A stretch of DNA of 64,000 nt from Lactococcus carnosus (lineage in GTDB: Bacteria > Bacillota > Bacilli > Lactobacillales > Streptococcaceae), in the NCBI RefSeq assembly GCF_006770265.1, contig NZ_CP017194.1:1364001-1428000 (forward strand). The letters run 5' to 3'. Of the stretch, positions 40,312 to 49,519 are shown in pieces (within the stretch, counting starts at the first letter, position 1; the number at the start of each line of letters is the position of its first letter). The notes beneath the pieces were generated by a model. The model was not told the origin of the DNA, ran no database searches, and saw only the letters and a list, made by a program, of their open reading frames with translations. The translations under genes were made by a program, and so were the position numbers.

Positions 40312-40990
40312 CTAAAATCTCCTGTCCTAATGCTCTATAACTCATATCACCAATTTTACCGATTGTAAAATTGCCATCACTATAAGTTAAGTGTGTAACT
40401 GAGCCATTATCTAGGCCTTGAAATCTCGGTTGACGACTATCAATCAACTTAATAAACGTCGCAATGGTTAGCCCATGACTTACAATAACGATATTTTGGG
40501 CGCCTTGTGCCTCCGCTTTTTGAGCCGCCTCAAAAAAGCCATCTAAAATGCGCTTACTGAGTACATGCCAAGGTTCTGCCCAGCCCGCTGTATCCACCTC
40601 AAGTATGCCATTAGCCATGTCTTCATAAGTTAAAGATGCTTCGCTTTTATCTTTGTAAGCATCTGTTCGCGGTAAGACACCATCAAATAGTTCACCATCA
40701 AAGCCACCGTCAAGACTGCCAAAGCACCACTCACGAATGCGTTTGTCCATCTCATAAGGAATACCTTCATTTTCAGAGTATTTCAAAATAAAACCGATCG
40801 TCTGAATCGTTCGACCACTGTCTGAAGAAAAAGCCAGATCAAATTTAATATCTTTGGCTGCAAACCCAAGACCTAACTCAGTCACACCGCGCTCACCATC
40901 ACGTGTCAAAGGGGTATCTGACCATCCTTGTGCGCGACCAATCGTATTAAACATGGTCTTGCCATGTCTGACTAAATAAACATTTACCAT
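40301..40990 (-). CDS. Histidine phosphatase (phosphoglycerate mutase-like) family protein
   Basis: 229 residues from the ATG at 40990 (MVNVYLVRHGKTMFNTIGR) with GAGG 8 nt upstream; an in-frame ATG 54 nt earlier lacks a ribosome binding site. The catalytic His is in LVRHGKT (near 9), the second His in VIVSHGLTIATF (near 165). The substrate is not known. Overlaps the VanY-like gene, suggesting coupled expression. Confidence 0.88.
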   Translation of the reverse strand: MVNVYLVRHGKTMFNTIGRAQGWSDTPLTRDGERGVTELGLGFAAKDIKFDLAFSSDSGRTIQTIGFILKYSENEGIPYEMDKRIREWCFGSLDGGFDGELFDGVLPRTDAYKDKSEASLTYEDMANGILEVDTAGWAEPWHVLSKRILDGFFEAAQKAEAQGAQNIVIVSHGLTIATFIKLIDSRQPRFQGLDNGSVTHLTYSDGNFTIGKIGDMSYRALGQEILDAQ

Positions 40991-41162
40991 TATTACTACC
41001 TCACCTTTATCATGATGCTTGCTGCTGATATCTGTTACTGTCACTAGCTAAAGTATCTCTAGACTAGATTGGTCATTCTATCGCTAAGCAGTAGGCAATC
41101 TATTTTATCTTTATTCTATCAAAAAAAAGCAGATTTCTCCACTTTCTACTTTATCTAACTCT

Positions 41163-42500
41163 TTAATTTTTAAAAGAATGGATTGGTGCAGGAATATGAC
41201 CACCTCGTGCGATAAAGGCTGCTGAGGATTCTTTATGAACAGCCATGACAGGTGCTGTCCCAAGTAAACCACCAAATTCTATTTGGTCACCAACTTTACC
41301 TTTAGGAATGACACGAACAGCAGTTGTCTTCATATTAATTACACCAATTGCTGCTTCATCAGCAATCATGGCTGCAATCGTTGTCGCTGGTGTATCGCCT
41401 GGAACTGCAATCATATCAAGACCAACGCTACAGATTGCTGTCATCGCTTCAAGCTTCTCTAGGTTAAGCACACCAGCATTAACAGCTGCAATCATCCCTT
41501 CATCTTCTGACACAGGGATAAAGGCACCAGATAGACCGCCGACTTGATTACAAGCCATGACGCCACCTTTTTTGACTTGGTCATTTAAAAGAGCAAGTGC
41601 TGCTGTTGTGCCATGCGTGCCGACCATCTCCAGACCCATTTCTTCTAAAATGCGCGCGACAGAATCACCAACTGCAGGAGTTGGTGCAAGCGATAGGTCA
41701 ACAATACCAAACTCGACACCTAAGCGTTCAGAGGCCATTTTACCAACGAGTTGGCCCATGCGAGTGACTTTAAAAGCTGTCTTTTTAACAACTTCAGCAA
41801 CCACATCAAATGACTCCCCACGTACTTTTTCAAGCGCACGTTTGACAACACCTGGTCCAGATACACCAACATTTATCACAACATCTGCTTCACCAACGCC
41901 ATGAAATGCACCGGCCATAAATGGATTATCTTCTACAGCATTTGCAAAGACGACAAGTTTAGCACAGCTCATATCATCGAGCTTAGCTGCAGCCACGATA
42001 ATTTCACCCATATCACGGACTGCATCCATGTTAATCCCTGTTTTAGTCGAGCCAACATTAACAGAACTACAAACAAAATCAGTCGCGGCTAACGCTTTTG
42101 GCAAAGAATTAATCAGAATCTTATCACCCTTTTGGTAGCCTTTTTGCGCTAGTGCTGTAAAACCACCGATAAAATCAATCCCAATTGCTTTGGCAGCACG
42201 ATCGAGTGCCAAGGCAAAAGGTGTATAATCAGTTGCATCTGTTGCCGCACCAATAATCGCGATAGGGGTGACACTGACACGCTTGTTAATAATCGGAATA
42301 CCAAGTTCATCACCAATCGTATTGCCGACTTTCACTAAGTCTTTGGCTTTCGTCGTGATTTTTTGGTAAATTTTCTCACAGGCACGATCGATATCACTAT
42401 CGATACAATCAAGTAGAGAAATTCCCATCGTAATCGTCCGAATGTCTAAGTTTTCCTCTTCAATCATGCGAATTGTTTCAAGAATTTGAGTTTGTTTCAT
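41163..42500 (-). CDS. UPF0210/DUF711 family protein
   Basis: 445 residues, full length. [32 protein letters not shown] and the Gly/Ala-rich body ([36 protein letters not shown]) are typical of the DUF711 family, structurally related to pyruvate formate-lyase-like folds but without known activity. A partner ACT-domain gene lies upstream, the usual pairing. Confidence 0.93.
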   Translation of the reverse strand: MKQTQILETIRMIEEENLDIRTITMGISLLDCIDSDIDRACEKIYQKITTKAKDLVKVGNTIGDELGIPIINKRVSVTPIAIIGAATDATDYTPFALALDRAAKAIGIDFIGGFTALAQKGYQKGDKILINSLPKALAATDFVCSSVNVGSTKTGINMDAVRDMGEIIVAAAKLDDMSCAKLVVFANAVEDNPFMAGAFHGVGEADVVINVGVSGPGVVKRALEKVRGESFDVVAEVVKKTAFKVTRMGQLVGKMASERLGVEFGIVDLSLAPTPAVGDSVARILEEMGLEMVGTHGTTAALALLNDQVKKGGVMACNQVGGLSGAFIPVSEDEGMIAAVNAGVLNLEKLEAMTAICSVGLDMIAVPGDTPATTIAAMIADEAAIGVINMKTTAVRVIPKGKVGDQIEFGGLLGTAPVMAVHKESSAAFIARGGHIPAPIHSFKN

Positions 42501-42640
42501 GTGGATACCTTTCTGAACTAGCTAGTCATTAAAACAGATTTACAGCGTGTCAGCAAAAAAATAATACCAGACCAACTATCTGGCAATTATCATTAGCCGT
42601 CAAACACGATAAACATGCCCCATCAATAATCAATACCAGC

Positions 42641-42907
42641 TTAAAGCTGATGCATGGCCTCAAAAATAGCTTCATTCATGATCTTGATATCAACTTTTAA
42701 GGTCGCACCAAATGCTTCTAGATTTGCTTTAATATCCGAAAATGAGCCAGTTGCTTCAATTTCAACAACCATATTCATGGTAAAAAAACCATCCATAATC
42801 GTTTGTGAGATATCAATAATATTCACATCAAGTTCTGCTAGACGTGTTGAAACGCCAGCTACAATACCTGTTCTATCTTGTCCAATAACCGTTACAATTG
42901 CGCGCAT
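42641..42907 (-). CDS. ACT-domain protein (UPF0237 family)
   Basis: 88 residues, a single ACT domain: MRAIVTVIGQDRTGIVAGVSTRLAELDVNIIDISQTI. Probably a small-molecule-binding regulator. It is conserved next to DUF711 genes; function not established. Confidence 0.92.
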   Translation of the reverse strand: MRAIVTVIGQDRTGIVAGVSTRLAELDVNIIDISQTIMDGFFTMNMVVEIEATGSFSDIKANLEAFGATLKVDIKIMNEAIFEAMHQL

Positions 42908-43003
42908 CTGATCTCCTCATTTTTGTTATAATAGTTAATATGTATTATATCACAAAAACTGGCATAATTTTTAGAAAATTTCGTCATTTAGCAAAGGAAC
43001 CCT

Positions 43004-43945
43004 ATGTCTCTTAACACATTTCTTAATTTCACGCGCATTCAGACCCTACCTGCTGCTTTACTGTCCCCTATAGCAGGTCTAATTTTCTCACTCTACTATT
43101 TTAAAAGCTTCCACCTAGCCCCAACACTTCTCTTTTTCATCGGCCTTATCGCCATCAACCTCTTTGTCAGTGCTTGGAATAATCTGATGGATTATCAAAA
43201 AGCACTTGATCCAGAGTATAAGACGCATGAAAATATCTTATCAACACGTCAAATCCCACCTATCCTGGCACTAAAAATTTGTTTATCACTACTTGCCATT
43301 GATGTGATTGTGGGTGTAGGTGTTGTCCTAACGACAAACATTGCCATTCTTCCTATCGGTGCCATTTGCTTTTTAATCGCCATTTTTTATACCTTTGGCC
43401 CCTTTGCCTTTTCTCGTTTTCCACTCGGTGAAATACTAGCTGGATTTGCTGAAGGGATTTGCGGCTTCTTCTTTGGTATTTATATTAATGCCTTCGACAA
43501 AGGATTTTTCTTAGCCTTCTTTGATAAGTGGCGCCTCACTTTCACGATCGATTTTGCAATCTTTGTCCCGATTGTTCTCGTCGGTATCATGTGTTTTTGT
43601 ATGAATTTCAATGTCATGTTAGCTGATAATATCTGTGATCTAACCCAAGATGAAAAAAATGGTCGTTTGACCTTGCCACACTATATAGGCATTCCTAAAG
43701 CTTTGAAATTATATGTTGCCATGTATAGTTTAGCTAGTCTCACGATTTTGCTTGCAATTATCGTCGGCATTCTACCCAAAACGGTTTTATTGATGTTAGT
43801 CATTGCCCCACTAATCATCAAAAATATCAGGACATTTTTACGCAAACAAGACAAAAGAGAAACCTTTATTTTATCTGTTAATAATTTAATGCTCTATAAT
43901 GACGCCTTAGCAATTACCATGGTAATCGGCTTAATTTTAAGATAA
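43004..43945 (+). CDS. menA: 1,4-dihydroxy-2-naphthoate polyprenyltransferase (UbiA family)
   Basis: 313 residues, eight to nine membrane helices. The two Asp-rich motifs of UbiA enzymes are NNLMDYQKALD (near 60) and NVMLADNICDLTQDEKNGRLTLP (near 205-227). Attaches the isoprenoid tail in menaquinone synthesis, consistent with a quinone-using respiratory capacity. Divergent from the ACT-domain gene. AAAGGA precedes the ATG. Confidence 0.88.
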   Translation: MSLNTFLNFTRIQTLPAALLSPIAGLIFSLYYFKSFHLAPTLLFFIGLIAINLFVSAWNNLMDYQKALDPEYKTHENILSTRQIPPILALKICLSLLAIDVIVGVGVVLTTNIAILPIGAICFLIAIFYTFGPFAFSRFPLGEILAGFAEGICGFFFGIYINAFDKGFFLAFFDKWRLTFTIDFAIFVPIVLVGIMCFCMNFNVMLADNICDLTQDEKNGRLTLPHYIGIPKALKLYVAMYSLASLTILLAIIVGILPKTVLLMLVIAPLIIKNIRTFLRKQDKRETFILSVNNLMLYNDALAITMVIGLILR

Positions 43946-43966
43946 CTGTCTTTAGGCAGTTTTTTT
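43944..43966 (+). terminator. Terminator after menA
   Basis: AACTG-TCTTTAGG-CAGTT followed by TTTTTT, overlapping the menA stop codon. Confidence 0.75.
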
Positions 43967-44094
43967 AATGCTGATTTGACAGGTCATCGTGACACATATC
44001 TTCTACAAAGTGGTAGAATGAGTGTGAAATCAACCTAAGTTAATTTTGTATAGCAACTTGATTAACTAATTTATATACGAAAGCAGGCTTATTT

Positions 44095-45078
44095 ATGTGC
44101 ACATCATTGACCTATCAAACAGAAGCAAACGACCTTTTTCTTGCTAGGACCATGGATTTTTCTCAGGTTTTAGATGGGCGTCCCGTATTTTTACCACGAC
44201 AATTTAATTTCCAAACGAATTTTAGTGGCAAGCAAACAACCAAATATGCCATCATGGGAGCAGGTGCAAGTTATGAAGATGAGATCGTGATTGCTGATGG
44301 CTTTAACGAACATGGTTTGGCCATGGCCGAACTATATTTTGCAAATGAGATCGTCTTAGAAAAACTCCCACTCGCAGATAAGCTTAATCTGGCACCACAT
44401 GAATTGATTACCTATCTGCTGGGTAATTTTGCAACGCTATCTGAAATAGCAAAAAAGATAGCTGACATCGCCCTGGTCATCCCTGATAATGGTGCACCAA
44501 CACTACCCTTACACTACATCTTAACAGATAAGACTGGGCAAGCAGCGGTCATCGAAGCACGAGGTGGTGACTTAACGCTCATCGATAACCCCGTTGGTGT
44601 GATGACAAATACACCAAACTTAGACTGGCATATCAAAAATTTAAATAATTATTTACACATCCAACCACAAGCATTTCCAGATAAACAGTTCAATCATGTG
44701 ACAGCATCACAATTCAGTCAAGGCACTGGCACTCAAGGGCTACCCGGATCTTACACACCACCAGATCGCTTTGTCCGTGCAGCGTTTGGCCGTCAATACT
44801 TACCTGCGGCTACTACGATTGATCAAGCAGTTACAAATATCTTACATATCCTAGGCATGGTATCAGTACCAAAAGGCTTAAATATCCCATCTACTGGTGT
44901 ATCAGATTATACCCAGTACACTGGCATCATGAGTACAACCGAAAAAGCCTACTATATGACCACTTATGATAATCCGACTGTCTATCGTATGGCCATGACC
45001 GATGATATGATCCACAACAGACACGAAGTCAAATGGTTTGATTTGCCGTTTGACCCACAGATTGTTGACCTTGATTAA
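44095..45078 (+). CDS. Choloylglycine hydrolase / penicillin V acylase family (linear amide C-N hydrolase)
   Basis: 327 residues. Met-Cys start: Cys2 becomes the Ntn nucleophile after Met removal (MCTSLTYQ). Active-site residues fit LARTMDFS (Arg18-type, near 18-25), VGVMTNTPNLDWH (Asn, near 170-180) and a late Arg (SPPDRFVRAAF-like PPDRFVR, near 222). Cytosolic. The substrate may be conjugated bile acid, penicillin V or an acyl-homoserine-lactone-like amide and cannot be read here. Confidence 0.9.
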   Translation: MCTSLTYQTEANDLFLARTMDFSQVLDGRPVFLPRQFNFQTNFSGKQTTKYAIMGAGASYEDEIVIADGFNEHGLAMAELYFANEIVLEKLPLADKLNLAPHELITYLLGNFATLSEIAKKIADIALVIPDNGAPTLPLHYILTDKTGQAAVIEARGGDLTLIDNPVGVMTNTPNLDWHIKNLNNYLHIQPQAFPDKQFNHVTASQFSQGTGTQGLPGSYTPPDRFVRAAFGRQYLPAATTIDQAVTNILHILGMVSVPKGLNIPSTGVSDYTQYTGIMSTTEKAYYMTTYDNPTVYRMAMTDDMIHNRHEVKWFDLPFDPQIVDLD

Positions 45079-45119
45079 CGAGACTGTTTCATGTGTTGAC
45101 TAGTTCATTTCATGACAAA

Positions 45120-45150
45120 CCCCCACGATATTGATGTCGTGGGGGTTTTT
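45120..45150 (+). terminator. Terminator after the choloylglycine hydrolase-family gene
   Basis: CCCCCACG-ATATTGATGT-CGTGGGGG followed by TTTTT, a strong GC-rich stem 42 nt past the stop. Confidence 0.93.
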
Positions 45151-45251
45151 GGGTATATAAGAGCTGATTGACTGTGCTAACTATAGCTCAACACCGATTA
45201 AAATGAAAAACTTTAAATTATTGTTATCAAAAAAAGTTAAGCAAAATGTGC

Positions 45252-45905
45252 TTATATTTCAAGTCTCACATCAAAATCCGGGACTATATTAGATGATTTA
45301 ATAATTTGTAAATGTTCACTATACATTTTTTTTGACTTCGCTATTATATCATTATACTTTAACACTTCAATATTCAATGCTTTAAACTGAGCCAATTCAT
45401 ATGTTTCAAATTCAATTTTATTCCCTGATCCAATTATCCCTGCATCTTCAGTTATAATAAAAACAGCCTTTATTTCAATATCACTTATTAATTTTAAATC
45501 TGTTCTTTTTTGTTGTATTGCCTTTCTATATTTTTTTATTTGTTCTGTCATTATCCCAGCATTAACGACTGCATGTCCTGTAGGTGTATTTTTCTTTAAT
45601 TCGACAATTACTGGATATTGCTCCTCGGCAACTTCTATTAATATATCTAGAAATGCTCTTTCAAATTCACCTGCAATTTTTGTATTTTGATACACTTGAG
45701 TAGTTAATTTATCCTCACTATCAGAATTTTTATTGATATTCCAATACGGATTTATTAGCCAAGGATGTTCAGCTAAATGCTCTTCAAATATTTTTTCTAA
45801 TGTTGAAGAATTTCTCATTATTTTTTCTAAATGTTCTATTGCTTTTATTCTGGATTTAATCATTTCAACATGAGCCAAATCTTCTTTTGTAGCAATATTT
45901 TCCAT
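45252..45905 (-). CDS. 3' fragment of an IS-split restriction gene: Shedu/DUF4263-like PD-(D/E)XK nuclease domain
   Basis: 217 residues from the ATG at 45905, which happens to have GGAG 6 nt upstream; a TTG at 45920 and ATG at 45917 are also in frame. LEKIFEEHLAEHPWLINPYW resembles the entry to Shedu/DUF4263 domains, and FERAFLDILIEVAEEQYPVIVELKK gives the D...ExK core. The frame stays open upstream to the IS end (residues INIESDQTYS) and joins the ATPase ORF across the IS without a stop. It may still be translated alone, but without its ATPase part. Confidence 0.8.
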   Translation of the reverse strand: MENIATKEDLAHVEMIKSRIKAIEHLEKIMRNSSTLEKIFEEHLAEHPWLINPYWNINKNSDSEDKLTTQVYQNTKIAGEFERAFLDILIEVAEEQYPVIVELKKNTPTGHAVVNAGIMTEQIKKYRKAIQQKRTDLKLISDIEIKAVFIITEDAGIIGSGNKIEFETYELAQFKALNIEVLKYNDIIAKSKKMYSEHLQIIKSSNIVPDFDVRLEI

Positions 45906-45950
45906 CAGTTTCTCCATCAAACTATATGTTTGATCAGATTCTATATTTAT

Positions 45951-45964
45951 ATTTATTATTTTTA
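45951..45964. repeat. Target-site duplication, left copy, IS30 copy 2
   Basis: ATTTATTATTTTTA, repeated exactly at 47021-47034 on the other side of the element (14 bp). Confidence 0.88.
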
Positions 45965-47020
45965 GGCAAATTGCAAGTTTAATTTAGCCACCCTGCAACA
46001 TCTGAGATGGTGTCCGATACTTGAACATTTTTCTTGGATAGTTGTTCATCCACGTTTCAATTTTAGCGACTTCCTGCGAAGTCGTTTTTATTGTCCCTTT
46101 AGGCAAGAAACGGCGAATCATGCGATTGTGATTTTCATTTGTTCCCCTCTCAAAACTTGCATAAGCATGGCAATAATATACAGGACAAGTGACTGCTTCA
46201 CCTAGCTTGGCAAACTCTCTCCCATTGTCTGAAGTGATGGACTTAAACACTAGCTGCTCTTGTAGGGATTGAAGCGCTGTATTGACCGATCGTGCTGACT
46301 TATCTGGGATTAATCGTATCACCTCAAAGCGTGTCACACGTTCTGTCAACGTCAATAAGCATTCATTCTTCGCCCTTGTTAAAATGACCGTATCAATCTC
46401 CCAGTGACCGAAGCCAGAACGGTTATTGATTTCCTCTGGACGTTCCTCAATAGACAAACCAAACGGACGTTTCGGTTGTGTTTTACGGAGCTTTTTCGCC
46501 TTTTTATAGTGCGGATAAAGCAACTCATGGTATTTTACATCAAGCCAACCCTTTTCAAGCCAGTTGTAGAGCGTTTTGAGGCAAACGAGACCAATAAAAC
46601 TTTGTAAAATCACTTCAAGCGATTGTTTATCTCGGACACCTTCTGAAATTTTTTGATTCAAGTCAGAACTCAGCTTTGATTTTCTACCACAATGTTGTTT
46701 ATTGACTTTGTGCAGTTCTTGAGCTCGTCTTGATGAATACTTGGTCTTTGTTTTAAGTTGAACCAGACCTAATAGCACTTCATTATTTATCGTTTGAGGG
46801 GCTTTACCTAAGAGAAGTGCAATCTGACGATTACTGAGCTTATCTTTGTTGTGCCAACGTTCAATACATTGTCGTTCTGGATAAGTTAATTCTTTACATC
46901 GTGTGTTATAATGGTCTTGCATCTGAATACCTTCCTACTTGTTATCTTACAATTCAAGTATAAGAGATTCAGATGTTTTTTGCTTGCTTCAGGGTGGCTA
47001 AACTAATTTTACAATTTGCC
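45965..47020 (-). mobile_element. IS30-family insertion sequence, copy 2 (1056 bp), splitting a restriction gene
   Basis: Same length, same imperfect 31-bp inverted ends (GGCAAATTG ... TTTAGCCACCCTG) and an identical transposase product to the element at 15293-16348, in the opposite orientation. It is flanked by perfect 14-bp direct repeats. The insertion ends the ATPase reading frame four codons inside the IS (G K L stop). Confidence 0.96.
45984..46922 (-). CDS. IS30-family transposase (copy 2)
   Basis: 312 residues, identical at protein level to the transposase of copy 1: HTH at about 14-33, then DDE core residues in HWEIDTV, SITSDNGREF and FERGTNENHN. Intact. It is transcribed in the same direction as the disrupted restriction gene. 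Confidence 0.96.
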   Translation of the reverse strand: MQDHYNTRCKELTYPERQCIERWHNKDKLSNRQIALLLGKAPQTINNEVLLGLVQLKTKTKYSSRRAQELHKVNKQHCGRKSKLSSDLNQKISEGVRDKQSLEVILQSFIGLVCLKTLYNWLEKGWLDVKYHELLYPHYKKAKKLRKTQPKRPFGLSIEERPEEINNRSGFGHWEIDTVILTRAKNECLLTLTERVTRFEVIRLIPDKSARSVNTALQSLQEQLVFKSITSDNGREFAKLGEAVTCPVYYCHAYASFERGTNENHNRMIRRFLPKGTIKTTSQEVAKIETWMNNYPRKMFKYRTPSQMLQGG

Positions 47021-48358
47021 ATTTATTATTTTTATTAATTCATCCGTTTCGATATTATTAATTACTGAAGCAATTGCCGTAATCATTGAATTAACTTCTT
47101 CGTAGTAGCTATCATCATGTTCTACAGGTTCATCAATTTTTGCAGAAAATAAAGTTAATAATTTTCCATTTAATTTTTTTTGATCAGGTGTTAAGGTATT
47201 TAACCAACTTTGATAACTTTGATTTTTTTGGATTTTTTCTGGAAGTTTTTCTACTGCTACACTTGTTCTAAAAACATCCCATTTTCCAATAAAATATTTT
47301 CTAATATTCTCAATTGTATTAATAAAATCTTTTACTTCAGAGACAGAATCATCTAACCCTTGTCGACTAGAAGTAATTGGATCCTCTAAATCAATGAAAT
47401 AATTTGCCTGAATTTCTCCTACCATATAGCTTTTTGCTATCCTAGCTTCTGTTTTTCCTTTAAGAATATCTTCATCAGCAATTTTTCCATTAGAGTAAAC
47501 AATAATATTATCTGTATTCTCTTTTAATTCTTTAGGTTTACTGACAGATCCTACCCAGCCTTTAATCCCATTATCCTCAATAAAACATAAGATATTTGAA
47601 TCACCTTGAAATTTTTCTTTTTTTATAACATTATCTTTAAAAATATTATTAATTTCATCATTTGAATATCCAAAGTAAATTACATATTCTAAATTTTGAT
47701 AATAAAAATTTGTTTCTAAAGAAACTATCTTATCATCATAAACTATTGAAAAATCATCTTGAGTTAAATAGAATCGTCTTGATAACTGTAAAATTACTGA
47801 ATCTCGTGTTCTTTTTGTTAGTTTTTTTCTTAATTTTTTACAATGTATAATGAATCCTGATTCAAAAATTTGAAATTCAGATAATTCATCAGGTAATTTC
47901 TCTAACAAACTTACAGTTGTTGTATGCTTGGAACCACTCTCTATCATGTCTTCATATTTTAACTCAAAAGAAAGCCATTGCTTAGAATCTAAAGTTTTTG
48001 AGTACACTACGTATTCTTCACCCAAACTGAAAGCGGATAACTTACCAATCCCCTTTTGCCCCATTGGTTCTCTTTTATCCATACCTTTAAATGGAATCTC
48101 ATCTTGTTTTTTTGTTCCAATAGTTACATATTTAGATTCAAATTCTTCAAAATTGAGTCCTTTTCCATTATCGGCTATAACTAAAGAATTATCATTCTCT
48201 TTAATAGAAATAATAACATTTGTTGCATAAGCATCATAGGAGTTGGCAACTAATTCAGCTAATGCTGGGGGTGCGGAAGAATACAAATTTCTCCCTAAAT
48301 GAGTAACTGCATTATTAGCAACTGAAAATGTTAGTTCTTTTTGATCATAATTTTGCAT
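47009..48358 (-). CDS. 5' fragment of an IS-split restriction gene: GHKL (HSP90/MutL/MORC-type) ATPase
   Basis: 449 residues, of which the last three (GKL) and the stop come from the IS. Bergerat ATP-binding fold: motif N PPALAELVANSYDA with E35, N39 and D42; DNGKG at 63-67; GQKGIGK at 100-106. A SSRQGLDDS motif near 330 fits the S5/transducer region of MORC-like proteins. The ATG overlaps the methyltransferase stop by 14 nt, so both were one operon. Base composition is visibly AT-richer than the flanks, which suggests acquisition. In prokaryotes such ATPases accompany methylases and nucleases in restriction systems. Confidence 0.88.
   Translation of the reverse strand: MQNYDQKELTFSVANNAVTHLGRNLYSSAPPALAELVANSYDAYATNVIISIKENDNSLVIADNGKGLNFEEFESKYVTIGTKKQDEIPFKGMDKREPMGQKGIGKLSAFSLGEEYVVYSKTLDSKQWLSFELKYEDMIESGSKHTTTVSLLEKLPDELSEFQIFESGFIIHCKKLRKKLTKRTRDSVILQLSRRFYLTQDDFSIVYDDKIVSLETNFYYQNLEYVIYFGYSNDEINNIFKDNVIKKEKFQGDSNILCFIEDNGIKGWVGSVSKPKELKENTDNIIVYSNGKIADEDILKGKTEARIAKSYMVGEIQANYFIDLEDPITSSRQGLDDSVSEVKDFINTIENIRKYFIGKWDVFRTSVAVEKLPEKIQKNQSYQSWLNTLTPDQKKLNGKLLTLFSAKIDEPVEHDDSYYEEVNSMITAIASVINNIETDELIKIINGKL
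47021..47034. repeat. Target-site duplication, right copy, IS30 copy 2
   Basis: Exact repeat of 45951-45964. This copy is still coding inside the ATPase fragment (residues of LIKIIN). Confidence 0.88.
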
Positions 48359-49397
48359 ACTTTTCCTTTAAGTGTCCTACAATGCTCCTCCCAATAATTT
48401 CACCAAGTTTAGGAGGAACTGCATTACCAATTTGCATTGCAATTTTGCTCATTGCATACTTGTTCTCATCTTCAATGAATTGATAGTTCTTTGGAAAGCT
48501 TTGTAGTATAGCCCCTTCACGTAAGCTTAAAGCTCTATCCTGTTCAGGATGTCCAAATCTACCATTACCATAGCCTGGAAATTGCGTTGTAACAGTTGAG
48601 GAAGGCTTATCCCATTCTAGTCTCCCATAAACTGAACCAAAACTTTGCCCACTTTTTTTCTTGTAACAATTTGGAAGAAGTTTTTCATCCCAATCTCTCC
48701 AAGTTCCACCAGCCTTGGAACTCTTTATGCGCTCCATGTTAAGAACAGATAATTTTCTTGACCTATGTAAGGGGTCCTCAGGATCAGTTTCACCTGCTTT
48801 TAATTTTGGTAATTTTGAAATTGCTTTGCGTACTGTTGGATATTTTTCTTTTGATAACTCCTCTGGAAAATCTATAACTCCAAATTTAGATGCTAGCAAT
48901 AATAAACGTTTCCTATTCTGTGGAATGCCATATGCCGGAGCAAATGCAATCTTCCAAGATACCTTATATCCCTCTTTATCAAGCAACAATAAAAAACGTT
49001 GAAAAATATCTTCCTTAGCTAACTGTGGTACATTTTCCATTGAAACTATATCTGGTTTAACTAACTGAACTTGTTTGCCAAAATAGTCCAATAAATCCAT
49101 TTTTTCTTTTCTGGACTCACTATCTTTATACCTATGACTATATGCAGAGAATGGTTGACAAGGTGCACAGCCAATTAAAATTTTAATATCTGTATTATTT
49201 GGATAATAAGAAAGTAATTCGTCATCTCTCAGTTCTTTTATATTTTTATGGACGAATTTAGCTTTATTATTTTTTTCATAAGCAAACTGACATGATTCTT
49301 CAAAATCAAATCCTGCAACAACATTTATTCCAGTTTTCTGGATACCGTAGGTTAAACCTCCAACACCACAAAATAAATCAATAGCATTAACTTCCAT
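48345..49397 (-). CDS. DNA (cytosine-5-)-methyltransferase
   Basis: 350 residues from the ATG at 49397 (MEVNAIDLFCGVGGLTYG), with GAGG 6 nt upstream; an upstream in-frame ATG at 49439 lies before the -10 element and cannot be used from it. m5C motifs in order: I DLFCGVGG, IV GCAPCQPFSAYS with the catalytic Cys (near 77), VI SMENVPQL, VIII PQNRKRLLLLAS, then the target-recognition domain (about 185-270), IX RALSLREGAILQSFP and X QIGNAVPPKLGEIIG. Recognition sequence unknown. First gene of the island and intact, so probably still methylating. Confidence 0.95.
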   Translation of the reverse strand: MEVNAIDLFCGVGGLTYGIQKTGINVVAGFDFEESCQFAYEKNNKAKFVHKNIKELRDDELLSYYPNNTDIKILIGCAPCQPFSAYSHRYKDSESRKEKMDLLDYFGKQVQLVKPDIVSMENVPQLAKEDIFQRFLLLLDKEGYKVSWKIAFAPAYGIPQNRKRLLLLASKFGVIDFPEELSKEKYPTVRKAISKLPKLKAGETDPEDPLHRSRKLSVLNMERIKSSKAGGTWRDWDEKLLPNCYKKKSGQSFGSVYGRLEWDKPSSTVTTQFPGYGNGRFGHPEQDRALSLREGAILQSFPKNYQFIEDENKYAMSKIAMQIGNAVPPKLGEIIGRSIVGHLKEKYAKL

Positions 49398-49416
49398 TAC
49401 ATACCTCTTTTCATTT

Positions 49417-49422
49417 ATTATA
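49417..49422 (-). promoter_or_regulatory. Extended -10 of the restriction-modification operon
   Basis: Minus strand TGGTATAAT (TGn-extended -10) 19 nt before the methyltransferase ATG, giving a leader of about 13 nt that just includes the AGAGG ribosome binding site. The -35 is weak. Confidence 0.6.
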
Positions 49423-49483
49423 CCAAATTTATTATTCATTATACATGGTTGAATATATTTTTAAAATTTAAGTACTAAACATC

Positions 49484-49515
49484 AAAAAAAGTTCACCTAA
49501 TGCTAGATGAACTTT
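49484..49515 (-). terminator. Terminator after the FAD-dependent dehydrogenase gene
   Basis: Minus strand AAAGTTCA-loop-TGAACTTT followed by TTTTT, 5 nt past the stop. Confidence 0.88.
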
Positions 49516-49519
49516 CCTA

